The translations under genes and the position numbers were made by a program. The notes below the pieces were generated by a model. The model searched no databases and was not told where the DNA came from. It saw only the letters and a program-made list of their open reading frames with translations. 64,000 nt of DNA from Zantedeschia hybrid cultivar (Eukaryota; Streptophyta; Magnoliopsida; Alismatales; Araceae), in NCBI GenBank assembly GCA_030544215.1, contig JARZZO010000013.1, positions 21,876,729-21,940,728 on the forward strand. Direction: 5' to 3'. Within the stretch, counting starts at the first letter, position 1. Each line of letters starts with the position of its first letter. Shown in pieces: positions 8,363 through 20,566 of this stretch.

Positions 8363-10030
8363 AGTTGCATTATCATCAGATGAGATATCAGTTCCTGAAT
8401 CTGTTCAGGTACACACACATGAGCCTCGTAGATCTGGTAGATTACCTAAACTACCCGAACGATATGTAGGACATATCGTTGAAGGTGAGTCTAAGGTAGA
8501 ATATAATGAGGATGATGATCCTAAAACCTACCAGGAGGCCATAGAAGGCCCAGAAGCCGGGAAATGGCGAGAAGCCATGAACTCAGAAATCCAGTCCATG
8601 CACACCAACCAAGTTTGGAACTTTGAGGACTTGCCCGAGGTACTGTACCCATCGGTTGCAAGTGGATCTTTAAGAGAAAGATCGGTGCTGATGGACGGAT
8701 CGACACTTATAAGCCAAGGTTGGTGGCAAAGGGATATAGTCAAAGGCAAGGAATTAACTATGACGAGACTTTCTCACCAGTTGCCATGATAAAGTCGATC
8801 AAAGTTCTGCTCGCCATTGCTGCACATTTTGATTATGAAATCCGGCAGATGGATGTGAAGACTGCCTTCCTCAATGGTAACCTTAAGGAAGAGGTGTATA
8901 TGATACAACCAGAAGGTTTCACATCCAAAGAATCTCCAGATAAAGTGTGCAAGCTTCAGAAGTCCATTTATGGACTGAAGCAGGCTTCCCGGAGCTGGAA
9001 CATAAGATTTGACGAGACTGTCAAGTCTTATGACTTCATTAAGAATGAAGATGAGCCTTGTGTGTACAAGAAGACCAGTGGGAGTGGAGTCACTTTTCTG
9101 GTTCTTTACGTAGATGACATACTACTTAGTGGGAATGATGTAGCTATGATGTCATCAGTAAAGATTTGGCTGTCGAAAAACTTCTCCATAAAGGATTTGG
9201 GAGAAGCATCCTACGTATTGGGAATACGGATCTATAGAGATAGATCAAAGAGGATGCTTGGAATGACCCAATCCTTGTACATAGATACCATAGTCAAAAG
9301 GTTTGGCATGAAAAATTCCAAGAGAGGTCTCATACCGATGAGACATGGAATTAATCTCTCAAAGGAATAGTCTCCTAAGACTTCTAATGAGAGGGCATTC
9401 ATGGATAGAATACCCTATGCCTCTGTCATAGGATATATCATGTATGACATGCTATGTACACGGCCTAATGTTGCATTTGCTATAAGTGTTATGAGCAGAT
9501 TTCAGGCTGATCCAGGTGAAGAGCACTGGAAGGCAGTGAAATGTATCCTTAAGTACTTGAGAAGAACTAAGGATATGTTTCTTGTCTATGGAGGAGGTGA
9601 CTTGAAACTGCGAGGCTTCACTGACTCGAGTTTCCAGTCATATCCAAATGATAACAAGTTTACATCTGGATTCGTGTTTACTTTGAACGGAGGAGCAGTG
9701 TGCTGGAAAAGTTTCAAGCAAGCAACCACTGCAGATTCAACAACTAAAGTTGAGCAAATCACTGCAGCTAAAGCTTTCAACGAAGTAGAGTGATTGAAGA
9801 AGTTCATCACCAACCTTGACATAGTTCCATGTATTCTTGATCATGTTCCGCTGTTGTGCGACAACAATGGGACTATTGCACAAGTGAAAAAGTCGTGGTC
9901 TCATCAAAAATCGAAAGATAATCTGAGGCGCTTTCATCTTATCCAGAGGAGATGTAGTAGTGGAAAGAATTCCATCCGTCGACAATGTAACAGATCCACT
10001 GACAAAGCCGTTGGCTCAAATTGTGTTTGA
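8363..10030 (+). pseudogene. Copia reverse transcriptase and RNase H (element A, second part)
   Basis: It continues the copia pol after Tat-1. The linker (RRSGRLPKLPERYVG) is followed by reverse transcriptase with DVKTAFLNGNL, YGLKQASRSW and the catalytic YVDD (LVLYVDDILL, about 9106), then RNase H with the CTRP and FTDSSFQSYP segments. Breaks seen against element C: loss of one G near 8639 (frameshift), TAG at 9368-9370, TGA at 9791-9793, and a 13-nt deletion near 9940 that shifts the frame before the end. It would have copied RNA to DNA in the particle; this copy is dead. Confidence 0.9.
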
Positions 10031-10080
10031 CCGTCACCTAGACTCTATAGGCTTATTGTATAAAGGTGATTGGCGTTAGT

Positions 10081-10093
10081 CCAAGTGGGAGAT
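10081..10093 (+). promoter_or_regulatory. Polypurine tract (copia A)
   Basis: CCAAGTGGGAGAT adjoins the 3' LTR start TGTTAGTTTTAGG, the same as before the 3' LTR of element C. Confidence 0.8.
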
Positions 10094-11642
10094 TGTTAGT
10101 TTTAGGTGGCCTACAAGCCAATCTAACTATGTAAATCTCGTTCATTTATTAATATAATGGCATAATATTCATTATGTGTAAATCGCATTAATTATCAATT
10201 CATAATGAAGTCCGTGGATATGTGCTATAGTGATCAGATTATGATGAGATCAAACTAATGAAATTGATCACTTAAACACACATATTCTTAATCGTTCCTA
10301 GTCGGAGGATATCCGAGAAGGACATCAGATATCTGGTTAGACTAGTACAGATTACTCCTGCTCATATGATGAGGGTGACTGATCTCATAAGTCACTTGTG
10401 TGGAGACACTAAGGCGAATCTGTAGGTGCTCATTGGAGAATGAGTTCACTGAACTGATCCGACTAAATCGGTGGATGGTATTGTACCTCACTGTCAACTA
10501 GCTTGATTCTATTATCGTAGTTGCGTGGATGGTCCTCGGACCTGAGACACCAAAGACACCTTGTCGGTGGACTTCTGTGCTTTGACTTTGGTTTACGAAT
10601 CTCTAGCCACGGGATTCTAATACGCCAAGGATTGGGTACAGCGGAATACCGTCGAAGGGAATTGTGTGTCAATAAGGAATCATTTGCTCTCGGTACTTAG
10701 AGAGAGAATGCTCTAGGAAGGATGCGCGGAAGTCCCTGGCCAGGGCGCACGATAATATCGGGAAAGGAGTTTTCCGATATTCATCAGCGGCATCTAATCC
10801 AAGTGAGTCGACCGGTTAGGATTTGACAGCTTGCCATACCCTGAGTTGACTCGAGAGCATTGTACGAATGAAGGATTATATCCACGCGGTAACTATCGGC
10901 GGAAAGGTTCCAAGAGTGGGTTACTTAACCCCAATACCTTCCGGATTCACGCGGTGTTGCTTGGCACCCAACGTGATCGGAGGCCCGGTCGAATTCGATG
11001 TGCGACATCAATTCGATTGATTAATTAATTAATAAAGGGTTATTAATTGATTAATAAAGCCAGTGAGGAGTCATTGGGCTTGTTGGGCCATTAATTAGAC
11101 TGGTACTTGGGCCTAGAGGGTCACACGCAAATGATTCTCAAGGCGATGTATAAATAACTGAGTTTTATATAACCGGGGGTTTTTATGAAAAACCGCGCGG
11201 TTAGTATAAAACATACCGAATGGGCTGAGCAGGCCAAACTGTTGCTGAACCTAGCCACCCCTCCTCTGTTTCTCTCTCTCTCTGGCATCGACACAGATCC
11301 AGATCTGCTCTGCCGCTTCTCCGAATCCCGTTCGACGGGAGATCGTCCACGCATTGCGGCGATCATTGTGGCGACCGACAGAGGTTTCATGGGCTGCGAA
11401 GAACGAGGAACGTGAGGATATCCATCACGAGGAGGATCGCGTAGACTTCACTAGAGGCTGGGCGCTTGCGCGGCTTGCGGTGTCGCACCGACGGAACCGA
11501 ACGGTTGCGGATTCGAATCCGCACACGGTGAGAACTTCAATTATCCGATAATCAATTTTTGATTTTCGAAATGGAAACGGATCTCCGTTTTATTTTATTT
11601 TTCGCTGCGCGTGAGATCCGGAGAAACCCGAGAAACCCAACA
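10094..11642 (+). repeat. 3' LTR of copia A
   Basis: 1549 bp, TGTTAGTTTTAGG...CCCAACA. It aligns along its length with the LTRs of element C (41044-42597, 61424-62974). ORFs inside are not genes. The 5' partner is outside the window, so the TSD cannot be tested. Confidence 0.92.
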
Positions 11643-11940
11643 CACGTGTCGCGGCAGATTACGCACGACTAGACGGGATCCGCGGATGCCGCATCGAGCA
11701 AGGAGGCAAGGACGATCCATCGTGAGGAGAACCATGTGGATACCGCTAGAGACCGGGCACCTGCGCAGCTTGCGGCATCGCTCCGACAGAACCGAATAAC
11801 GAACGCAAATTCGAATCTACGCATGGTAAATCTAATTTACCGTTTAAGGTTTTTTGTATATTGAAACGGGGTGGATCCGTTCCCAAAATTATTTTTTCGC
11901 TGAAGTTTTTAGGACGAATCTCGACACAGCAAACCTAACA
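11643..11940 (+). repeat. 3' end of an older copia LTR (G)
   Basis: About 300 bp resembling the last part of the copia A LTR (CGGGCACCTGCGCAGCTTGC against CGGGCGCTTGCGCGGCTTGC; AATTCGAATCTACGCATGG against GATTCGAATCCGCACACGG). It ends AACCTAACA. No primer site follows, so it is a 3' or solo LTR. Element A appears to be inserted in it. Confidence 0.7.
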
Positions 11941-12521
11941 GGAAGGAGGAGGAAGAAGAAGGCAAGAGAAAGGTAGAAGAGAGACCCTTCTAAAAATAGG
12001 GAGAGAGATTTTCAAAATAGGGAAGAGAGAGAGAGAGAAAAAGCAAAGAGGGGAGTGAAGGGGGCGGTGGCTCTCTTCTTGATTTCTTAGGGAGAGAGCC
12101 AGGGCAATCCACTTTAAATTCTTACATGTCCGTTTTACCCTTGCTTTTCTCTTTTTTGCAAAAAGTGTTCTTCGTGAGATTCGATCTCCTGTCCTCTCCA
12201 TTACATATCAACGCCTCTAGTCAACTATGCCACTTGGTCTTTATGTCCTGTTCACATAAAATAAATTCAAGTTAGATTTTTGTGGTGAACAAAATAACAT
12301 AAAATAAGATTATTAAATATTTCAATTTTGCTGAAAACCCACAAATGCGCTACACTCAGTTTTTCACATAAAATGAATATGTTTTTAATTCGGAATTTAA
12401 CAAAATTGATGTCGTTGGAAAGAACACCAAATTATCTATCATTCCATGCAGTTTTGTACATAAAACTATGAGTGTAATGCATTTATTTGTCTTTTTAATG
12501 CTCAAAAATGCATACTTATCA
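11941..12521 (-). repeat. 3' LTR of H (truncated)
   Basis: Matches 18040-18600 over about 560-580 bp (shared TGGCATAGTTG-type and GATTCGATCTC segments). Its minus-strand start TGATAAG is at 12521; the rest of the LTR is lost beyond 11940. Confidence 0.85.
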
Positions 12522-12531
12522 CACCCCCCAA
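12522..12531 (-). promoter_or_regulatory. Polypurine tract of H
   Basis: TTGGGGGGTG on the minus strand, directly before the TGATAAG start of the 3' LTR. Confidence 0.75.
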
Positions 12532-13752
12532 GTTAATCATTACTAGTCCCTTACCAATGCAAATAATAAAAGATTAGGACTATAATGAACTCTAAAAAGT
12601 CATGCTTTATTTAAAGGTTATCTTCACAAATAATTAACTGATAGTCAGTTAGTTAAGCTCAAGTTCTGATTTTTCTCACTACAATTGGGGTCTCGATAGG
12701 TGATTGTGCATAAAAATCGACATGCTTAGAGTTCATTTCCAACCTTTCTAGTATATCATCACCTTCGCTGACCCTCGGGATAAAACTATCTAGAGGAGAG
12801 AAGAGAAAAAGAAGACTCCTGATCAATCGGTAAGGATCGCTTTTCAACTCTCACCCCAAATCGATACTTTTCAGAATTTGGTCTTACTTTGATATGAGGG
12901 ACTTATAACTTAGTGCGACTCTTTCATTTAATTGCACTTTTTACCATTGAGAGTGCGTACTTTTTGCCGCTCTCTTTAATTTGTCTGAGGGTAGGTGCGT
13001 ACTTTTTGCCACATGCCTTCTTTTGGCTCTTTCGAAATATTTTTGCTATATGTATTTTAGTTTACATGCTTAAGACTGTCCCTTTTTGTTGACCGCCTCC
13101 TTAAGGTGTTGAGTGGTTTAGTCCCATATTACGAATCCCAACCTTTCTTTCATTCAACCCAAAGATAAAAACAGAATAGGTAGTCCTACCCTTTAGGTTA
13201 ATTCAAGCAATTCTACACTTTCAAGGTCTTCCACTCACCCTAAGTTGACGTATGTGTGTGAAAATCATCCATGTCGTAGATCCTTGTGGAGTGGGGAATA
13301 TTTCGAAGTTCTTAAGCTTTGTCTAAGTGACTAACACAAAATTGATTTGTTTAGGAATCCCTTAATAATGCATGATTTTATGAAAGCTTAAGTGGGGTGT
13401 GAAAAATAATTTATTTTAATTTTTTTTGAAAACTTTTGAGCATACTGTGAAAACATAAGCTTTCTTCAAAAGATTTTACAATCATGCACAATAGTGGCTC
13501 CCTGCAACTTAAATGACATTGTCCACAATGGCATAACAAATAAAAAAGAATTACAGCCAAAAAGAGCCAGGGAAGGAGAGATACAACCTAGGGCATCAAG
13601 ATTTCTCATCCACTTTACGCCCAAGCTGGCTGCCATCCGGATTATTAAAGCTATAAAGAAAAAAGAATAACATATTAAATTATCCTAACAATATTAGGTT
13701 GCCTCCCAATAAGCACTAAGTTTAACGTCTTCAGCCAGACGCAATGTGCATA
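12532..13752 (-). other. Noncoding 3' internal region of H
   Basis: About 1.2 kb with no gene I can support. It contains repeated CGCACTTTTTGCC/GCGTACTTTTTGCC phrases near 12955 and 13002. Reverse transcriptase and integrase would normally lie here; neither is visible. Confidence 0.5.
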
Positions 13753-14215
13753 TTATCCAATGCCTATTGGCTCAAATTTCAGTGCATGCATTTTGAAATT
13801 TATTAGTTGGAGTGGGCCAAGCATTACATGCAGCTGATGAGTCAGAGTGTTATCATTGAGGTTCCAGATAAAAGATTTTTTTAACATGGTCAATGGGATA
13901 TTGGTTCTACTTGATTCATAGGCCATGTCAACCACGTACCCCTCTTCCTTTACTTGATTGAACTGAAGGACTTGATCCCCAAGAAAAAGATTATAAATTT
14001 CCAGAATGATGGAGCATTGATTCAATGTCGGAGATGATCCAATATTGAAGACGAGAAAATCAACAAATATGTGGCTCCTATCCACCTGAATGAGAGTATC
14101 TTGGATTATGCCACGTGGTTGCTTAATGAATTGATCAATTGACTGCAGAACAACCAACGTAGGCTAAAATTCGTGGAGTCCAAATTTCTCAAAGGCAGAG
14201 ATTGTGAATAGGTTC
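13753..14215 (-). pseudogene. Protease remnant of Athila-like element H
   Basis: On the minus strand a 134-residue open stretch contains QPRGIIQDTLIQVD followed by FVDFLVFN, the well-known run after the active site in Athila-type Gag-Pol proteases (PRGI-DVLIQVD-FPVDFIVLD form). Just upstream the frame reads FEKFGLHEF, then a stop, then PTLVVLQS, again like Athila. The catalytic Asp-Ser/Thr-Gly is not recognisable. It is a decayed piece; the polyprotein it cut is no longer encoded. Confidence 0.7.
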
Positions 14216-14446
14216 AACTGTCCCCAGGTTTCAAGAAAATACAGTGAAAATGATGCCTCTAATGTCACAAGATCTAAGTGGGGCAACACAATGATTCACC
14301 TTGAGAAGAAGATGGACATTCATGTGGACTGGGCCAACTACTTCCACCATCTCCTTTATTTGGGTCAGTGCTTTGTTGATGGGCCTAGATTCTCCGACAT
14401 TCTAGAAAGGAATGATCGGTCGATGCATGCTTGGGTTCTCATCAAG

Positions 14447-15016
14447 TTATTTCTTCTCCCTATCATCTCCCCCCAACCTATCCACCATGGGCTCTCCCAT
14501 TATGCTAGCTTCTCTTTTAAGAACCTCTTCAGCATCATTTTTGTTATTCACAGCCTCCAAGATTTCATGAACTTCCTCAATCTTATCTTTTCCACCCTCT
14601 TCAAAAGCTAGGGGGTTATCATTCTTAATACACTCCTTGACTCTTTCTTCCCATTTTTCTTCTTGATATTCCTCAATTTTGGAAATGAATTCAACCTTTT
14701 CTTGTTGATTAGCCTCACAAACTATCGAGTTTGAGCATTGATTTGTGCTAGCACTTCTCATTTCCTCTTGGTATGACTCAAGATTCTCTTTATTTTCAAA
14801 ATTAGTGATGATGTGAGCCTTTTCGGGCTGAGAGATCTTGCGTTGGAATGATGAGTTGAATTGTTGATCAAAATCAGGGGGTCTATCTACAAAAGTTTCA
14901 ATGGGCTTGCTAGACATTTGTGCTGAGTATATTCTTAGACTAGCTTCACTCAAACCGTCTACCAGGGCCTGCATTAGGTCAATAGATTGTTGTTGGGCCA
15001 GGACTATTTTCTCCAA
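14447..15016 (-). pseudogene. Glu/Lys-rich internal ORF of H (possible gag tail)
   Basis: 189 codons, hydrophilic (EKWEERVKECIKNDNP, EEVHEILEAVNNKNDAEE), probably helical, no zinc knuckle and no recognised domain. It lies between the possible gag and protease remnants of H on the same strand, so it is most likely the C-terminal part of its gag. I do not recognise the product. Confidence 0.4.
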
Positions 15017-15490
15017 TAGCTTAAATTCTTCATCCTCATGTTGACTTAACTACTGCGGAGGTGGGTAATTGGGCTGATCTTCAGAGTGTGGATACCATGG
15101 AGAGGGAGAGTAAGTGGGTATCGAATAGTCAGATTGTCCTTTAAGATGGGCCTAGTCATAATAACTGTGCTGAATTTGGGCCCAATCTTGGAAGTTTTGG
15201 GCAGGAGGACTTTGAACATGGTCTTAGTGCGGCTCCCAAGATGAATGAGAGTGGTTGTCCCGTCCTACGTTATAGAAATTAAAGAATGGATCATTACCTA
15301 GTTTGGAGAAACTTTGGGTGGCCCATTCTTGGGAGTTGTTTTAATACTGGGCTTGATTTGAAATTTCTTGGATCGGCAGACGTTAGGTCTAGGGTTGTGC
15401 CATTTTGGTATGGAGAGGTAGGAAATATTTGAATATGATTATATTTCATCATTCTGTGTTAAGCTAACATTTAACGATAGCTTCTGTTAA

Positions 15491-15592
15491 GCATCCATGG
15501 CTGAATGGTTAAAGTGCCCAAATTTGTAGCTACTGGACAGCGAAATGGATTTTGGAATTGGCGTGCATCCAGTAGGAATTGAACCTAGGAAT
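15491..15592. other. trnI-CAU (fragments): Plastid trnI-CAU fragments in inverted arrangement
   Basis: 15491-15522 reads GCATCCATGGCTGAATGGTT and onward on the plus strand, the 5' half of plastid tRNA-Ile(CAU) as I remember it. 15553-15590 on the minus strand reads TAGGTTCAATTCCTACTGG and GATGCACGCCAATTCC, its T-arm, acceptor and first downstream bases. The two halves face opposite ways, so no tRNA can form. It looks like plastid-derived DNA rearranged inside H. Confidence 0.65.
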
Positions 15593-15826
15593 TTGGGCTC
15601 CCCAATTTGAGTTATAAAAGTTTGAACATTGGTTGTAAAAGGGTGGAAACAACCCTTGAATCATATAGGCATGTTTTTGGGTAGGTGGGGAAAAATGGAC
15701 TATATTTAGATGATCATTAACATAATGGGCCGAAGTAGCCCACTTGCAATAGTCCTCCTGATAAGAAGGTGGATTGTAGGATGTGACAGAGTTTTGACAT
15801 GGGTGATTCATTTCGGTCCAATCCAT
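15530..15826 (-). pseudogene. Short internal ORF of H (possible gag remnant)
   Basis: 98 codons beginning MDWTEMNHPCQNSV, rich in Asn, Tyr and Ser, no known motif. Its last about 20 codons are encoded by the plastid trnI-derived sequence, so its end is not original gag. Function unknown. Confidence 0.3.
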
Positions 15827-16738
15827 GTTGATTTTTTTTATTCTTATTTTTTAGATTATGCAAACAAGTTAGCACTCAATTAATCCTAAGACACCTATGG
15901 TTAAACTATCCTAAATGATGTGTTTTTCACAAATTAATCTAGATCTAATTTAAGCCCACCGTCACAATTATCAATCGACCAGATAAGAGGTGGGTAGTGG
16001 GAGGCTCCCCCTACTTTCATAAGGACCTAATTAAAGAACCACCGACCCACTTAGGCATTTGCCATTTGACCTCTAACAATAGACACCAATCTCCAAAAAT
16101 GATAGTGGGCTCAAGCTAAGCCCAAATCTCATTGTGAACCCTAAATTGAATTCCTATTCACTTTTAATGGGCTTGGGTTAGTGAAGTGCAGGAGATGATT
16201 GTTTTTTAGCCAAGGAAGGGTGATCAAATCCCCACCTTATTTTGTTAATGGACTCGCCCTTAAGATGTTTTTTTGTGAAGTGCACAACCAATTCAAACAA
16301 GAGGTTCTCTACAATCATAGAAATGCATGAACATAGTATTTAAGGAAGTTAGAAATCTCACCTTGTCTCTCGCAATCTTCACTATGAAGGAAGTTTACAA
16401 GAATGGAAACTGTCTAGAAAATACAGCCCTAAATGATGCATGACCTAAACATGGAGAGTTTCTAATCTTAAAAATGAAGATTTTATTTCTTGGATTCTTT
16501 GTGATTTTTTCTTTTAATTAATGGAAAGTTAACTATATTTGGAAACTAACTAAAAAGAAAATTAAAAAGAAAGGCAAGTTGGAACAAACTCATGGGGGGG
16601 GGGGGAGATTTTTGTTTCTTTTTTTCAATTTTCACTCTTTTTTATCATTTTTTTTTGGTACCTACAAAATAAAAAAGAAAAATGTTAGCATGGATATATA
16701 TAATGAATCCAAAATTATCAAAACTAAAAATTTAATTT
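15827..16738 (-). other. Leader/gag-side region of H without a supported gene
   Basis: AT-rich, with a run of about 13 G at about 16598 and T-rich tracts. It lies between the primer site and the first possible gag remnant. Confidence 0.4.
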
Positions 16739-16754
16739 CCTGACAACGGCGCCA
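16739..16754 (-). promoter_or_regulatory. Primer binding site of H
   Basis: TGGCGCCGTTGTCAGG on the minus strand, close to the Athila site TGGCGCCGTTGCCGGG, which pairs with tRNA-Asp in that lineage. Confidence 0.8.
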
Positions 16755-18600
16755 AAAATTAATCGTTCGAAATTATGTGTCGTTAAGTATACACAAACAT
16801 CAATCTTAAATTTTAATTCACACACATAAATTTTAATATGCAGTGCAGTGATGAGATCGGGTCGAATCCACATGGAACTAATTTTTAGTTTTGAAAACTT
16901 TGAATTTTTTTAATTAAAATGTTCAAAGAAGAGATAGAAAAAGTAAGTGGATTAAAATTAAAATAAAAAAAACTAATGTTACACTAAAATTTACAAATGA
17001 ACTAATATTGCTCGTACAAGTAAAAGAAAATCTACTAAGAACATGCAAGAAAACTACACAATATCAAGGAGTTAAAAGGTTAAGGGGAAGTGCATTTAAT
17101 GCATCCATTCAATCTGTTTTCTACAAGCACATGTAGTCCACTCCAAAGAAAATCTGCCACATACCCCCCTAGTTACTATTCATCAAAAAGCTTTTTGCTT
17201 TATTTTATTTTTTTAACATTTAAAATAAAAGTAAAAATCAAAACAACTAATAGATATCAATTGATTTGGACAAAAGAATTTTAGATTAGGCGAATAAAAT
17301 TTTGGAAGTTGGAGATGAATAGTAATCTACTGCTCATTGCACTTTGTAAACAATCAAATTAACGCTAACATGTAAATCTTTAATAATAAGAAATGAGAAC
17401 ACTTAAACTATTCGTGCTTAATTAACTGATAATTAGATCAAATGTAAAGAACAACATTATAAACAACAGAATTGAAATAAAAACTTTTAAAATATAAGAA
17501 CACGAAATAGCAGGTGGTCGGCCAAGAACAATAGCTGCAGGTGGGCTGAAGAGTGAGCCAGCCGTCTGGGCAGTGGCACGGTGCACCTACGACCCTGGTG
17601 AGCGGGAAACGCTGCAGGGCCGTACGGACGGTACAGTTAGCAAGGACGCGCAGAGCGGGGCGAACAGCTGGCGGGCTCGAACGACTATGCATGCTTGCTG
17701 CGTGCTCTTTGGTGCCAACATGTACCCCCAGCCTCTTCCTCGTACCTTGGCAGGGAATCAGAGAAGAGAAGAAAGAGGAGAGAGATAGAGATAAAGTTAG
17801 AGAGAGAGAGCAACAGGGTGAAGAGAGAGGGAGAAAAAGTGAGAGAGAGAGCCTCGGGTAGAGAGAGAGAAGAAGAAAAAGTAAGAGAGATGGGGTGTGC
17901 AGGGAGGGGGGGTGTGCGGCTAGCCATAGGTGAGAGAGAGAAAAAATCTGAGAGAGAACCCAGAAGAAGAAAAAGGGAGGGGAGAAAACCTACGGCAAAG
18001 AGAAAGAGAAATAAAGGGTGAGAGGAAAGAAGGAGAGTGGGAAGGAGGAGGAAGAAGAAGGCGAGAGAAAGGTAGAAGAGAGACCCTTTTAAAAATAGGA
18101 AGAAAGATTTTCAAAATAGGGAAGAGAGAGAGAAAAAAGAAAAAGAGAAGTGACTCTTCTTGATTTCTTGGGGAGAGAGCTAGGGCAACCCACTTTAAAT
18201 TCTTACATGTCCATTTTGCCCTTACTTTTCTCCTTTTGCAAATAATGTTCTTAGTGAGATTCGATCTCTATTCCTCTCTATACATATCAAAGCCTCTAGC
18301 CAACTATGCCACTTGGTCTTTATGTCTTGTTCACATAAAATAAATTCAAGTTAGATTTCTGTGGTGAACAGGATAACAAAAAATAAAATTATTAAATATT
18401 TTAATTTTGCTGAAAACCCACAAATGCGCTACACACAAGTTTTCACATAAAATGACGATGTTTTTAATTCGAAATTTAACAAAATTGGTGTCGTTGGAAA
18501 GAACATAAAATTATCTATCATTCCATGTAATTTTGCACTTAAAACCATGAGTGTAATGCATTTATTTGTCTTTTTAATGCTAAAAAATACATACTTATCA
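16755..18600 (-). repeat. 5' LTR of H
   Basis: About 1.85 kb from TGATAAG (18600) to the primer site. A GA-rich microsatellite-like stretch fills 17760-18170 and makes false Arg/Glu-rich ORFs. The lower boundary is uncertain by a few bases because the expected CA end is not clear. Confidence 0.75.
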
Positions 18601-20549
18601 ACAGCACAACAAGCCCATAATTTCTAGTTTAAAATTACCTTCATTACTTAACATGGATAGATTAGGATGTATAACAAGGCTACACTGTGACTCTATCTCA
18701 TTTAATAGCATCATCATGCCATTGCTTTAGTCTTGTCATCTGATTTGACAAGTCTTGTGGATAACATAACAAACCTGTCCGATTTGACTCCAATCTCAAA
18801 GCTATAATGATAAAAGGCCACGGCGGGGCGATCTCATCCACTACGCCATGGCTTCAAGTTTAATAATGAGGGATTTTATAATATTTTATCTTGGTCATCA
18901 TAAATAAATATATCACATATATTTTGATATTTATTAAACCTAGATAATAATTTGGTATATTTGGATATTTATTATACCTAGATAATAATTTGGTTCAAAA
19001 TCAAATAAATAAATCATGCATCAAATATACATGTCCATTTAATGTGGTCATGGATAGCAAAGTGATTGGACTGGAGCCATATAGTCAATGATAGAAATTT
19101 TAATAGAACACTTATATTAAAATAATCTTGCAAAGACATAGGTGGTGATCTCACCTCCTGGCCTCTTTGGTTTCTCTTGTGGATCATCCTCGCTCCTCCT
19201 CGACCATCGTGATTAATTAACAAAATAATAAATGATACATTATAAAATTTACATTTGTAACAACGAAAGCCTTATAGCAAATACATCAGAATGAGAGAGA
19301 GGGAGGCACATACGGCTCAATTTTAACAATTAACCCATCTATAAATCATTCCACATACACACACACTATCACATGATATGAAATTTTAATGTACTTATCC
19401 ATGACCACAGTTAACTTTTAACCATCTATACATACAGGTGCGCATCACAAGTGGGCTAGAATTTTGAAAATAATTCTACTTTTGGTTTTCACGAAACCAG
19501 GTTCCAACCAAAGTTGGACATAACTTGAAGTTTTGAAATCTCATTTTCTAACGTGCTTATAATTCTAAATTTGAAAGCAATTAACACACATCACATGTAC
19601 AAATAAATTGAAAACAAGATTTTCAGAATACTCCATGCAAATTTAGAACAATTCTAAATATATTAAAAATTGTTGTTAAGCATTAATCTAACTTTTAAAA
19701 TAATATAAATGACTTAACAAGAATAGTTATATTTTAATGACATTAATTTAACAATTAGACTAATGCTTAAAAAATTAACAACATTAGCTAATTTATTAAG
19801 AATCACCTTCCTTAATATTGGGCCTTCATTAAAATAGGTTTTAAATAAATTTTAATTTTAAAACAAGTTATAAAAATAAAATTTTAATTAAAAACTGTAA
19901 ATAGCCCCCCCTCCAGTGAATGGGCTGGGTCGGCCCAATCTAGCCAGATTGGGCTCAGCCCAGGCCATGACCTGGACCCGGGCCTGCCTATATGGGGCAA
20001 CTGGGCCGGGCAGCCCAGCCGCCCGCCACCTCTCTCCCTGCGCAACAAGGCTTTGCTCTAGTCGTGCGCAGGGAGGAGACTCCCCAACACACAGTGCCGA
20101 CAGTGAGAGGGGGGCAGTATTGGAGTCTTTCCCAATGGCACTGGTGCCCCAGCCGCTGCCGATGGATGGGAACACCCCCCCCCCCCCCCTCGCACCCTCC
20201 TTCCCCTCCTCCTTCCTCCCTTATCGCATGAGAGAAGGAGAGACAAAGGCCCACGTCGTCGGCTGCCGCCCAATAAGGGCTCCTCGTGGCCGGCCGACAC
20301 TGTTTAAGAGCCACCAATGACCATGGTGGTGTCCGGTGTTAGTCCTAGAGGGCCTACGCATGCGATTAATCTTCATCACCATAAAGATCGCTATGAACAT
20401 CCCAATAAATATTAAAAAAATTCAGAAAATAATGATCTAATCATTTCAATTCATCAACAAGAGTTTTATTTTTCATAGAAAAATTGAATTCTTAGCATGG
20501 AAATTATCTAAAAAGATTCTTTTAGCAATTCCAAATGGATCCAGTGGGA
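18601..20549 (-). other. Leader of copia I
   Basis: Noncoding. A GC-rich block (19905-20330) with repeated GGGCC words matches the GC-rich leader blocks of C and D, and an AT-rich block is at 19640-19880. The minus strand has TTTGTTATGTTATCCACAAG at 18754-18773, the same motif as in the leader of C, and a second copy cut by H at 18601-18615. Confidence 0.65.
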
Positions 20550-20565
20550 CCTGGCTCTGATACCA
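20550..20565 (-). promoter_or_regulatory. Primer binding site of copia I
   Basis: TGGTATCAGAGCCAGG on the minus strand, complementary to initiator tRNA-Met, one base after the LTR end CCTTACA. Confidence 0.93.
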
Positions 20566-20566
20566 C

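Larger units (their letters stand above)
1..11642 (+). mobile_element. Ty1/copia element A, 3' part, interrupted by Tat-1
   Basis: The window opens inside the integrase of a Ty1/copia element. Its order is integrase C-terminus, reverse transcriptase, RNase H, polypurine tract and 3' LTR. Tat-1 (534-8362) splits it, and the reading resumes directly after the 5-bp target duplication. It closely resembles element C in the same window, which shows what the uninterrupted site looked like. The 5' LTR and gag lie outside the window. Several frame breaks make it inactive. Confidence 0.93.
11941..18600 (-). mobile_element. H: Athila-like Ty3/gypsy element, reduced
   Basis: Minus-strand element read from 18600 downward: 5' LTR starting TGATAAGTATG, primer site, about 4.2-kb internal region with only gag-like and protease remnants, polypurine tract, and a 3' LTR cut at 11940 by copia G/A. 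The primer site TGGCGCCGTTGTC is the Athila type. No reverse transcriptase or integrase is left, so it is non-autonomous or decayed. It sits in the leader of copia I. Confidence 0.8.

Noticed and set aside
10463..11415. ORFs inside copia LTRs that recur at 41413-42405 and 61784-62736
   Set aside because: Same LTR sequence in each copy. Not conserved as codons and broken in E and I.
15491..15592. A working tRNA gene
   Set aside because: The two tRNA halves are in opposite orientation and cannot fold as one molecule.
17553..18163. Arg/Glu-rich ORFs
   Set aside because: A product of the GA-rich low-complexity stretch in the LTR of H.
19888..20320. GC-rich ORFs up to 134 codons as a host gene
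   Set aside because: It is the GC-rich leader block of copia I, similar in composition and place to those of C and D; no protein likeness.
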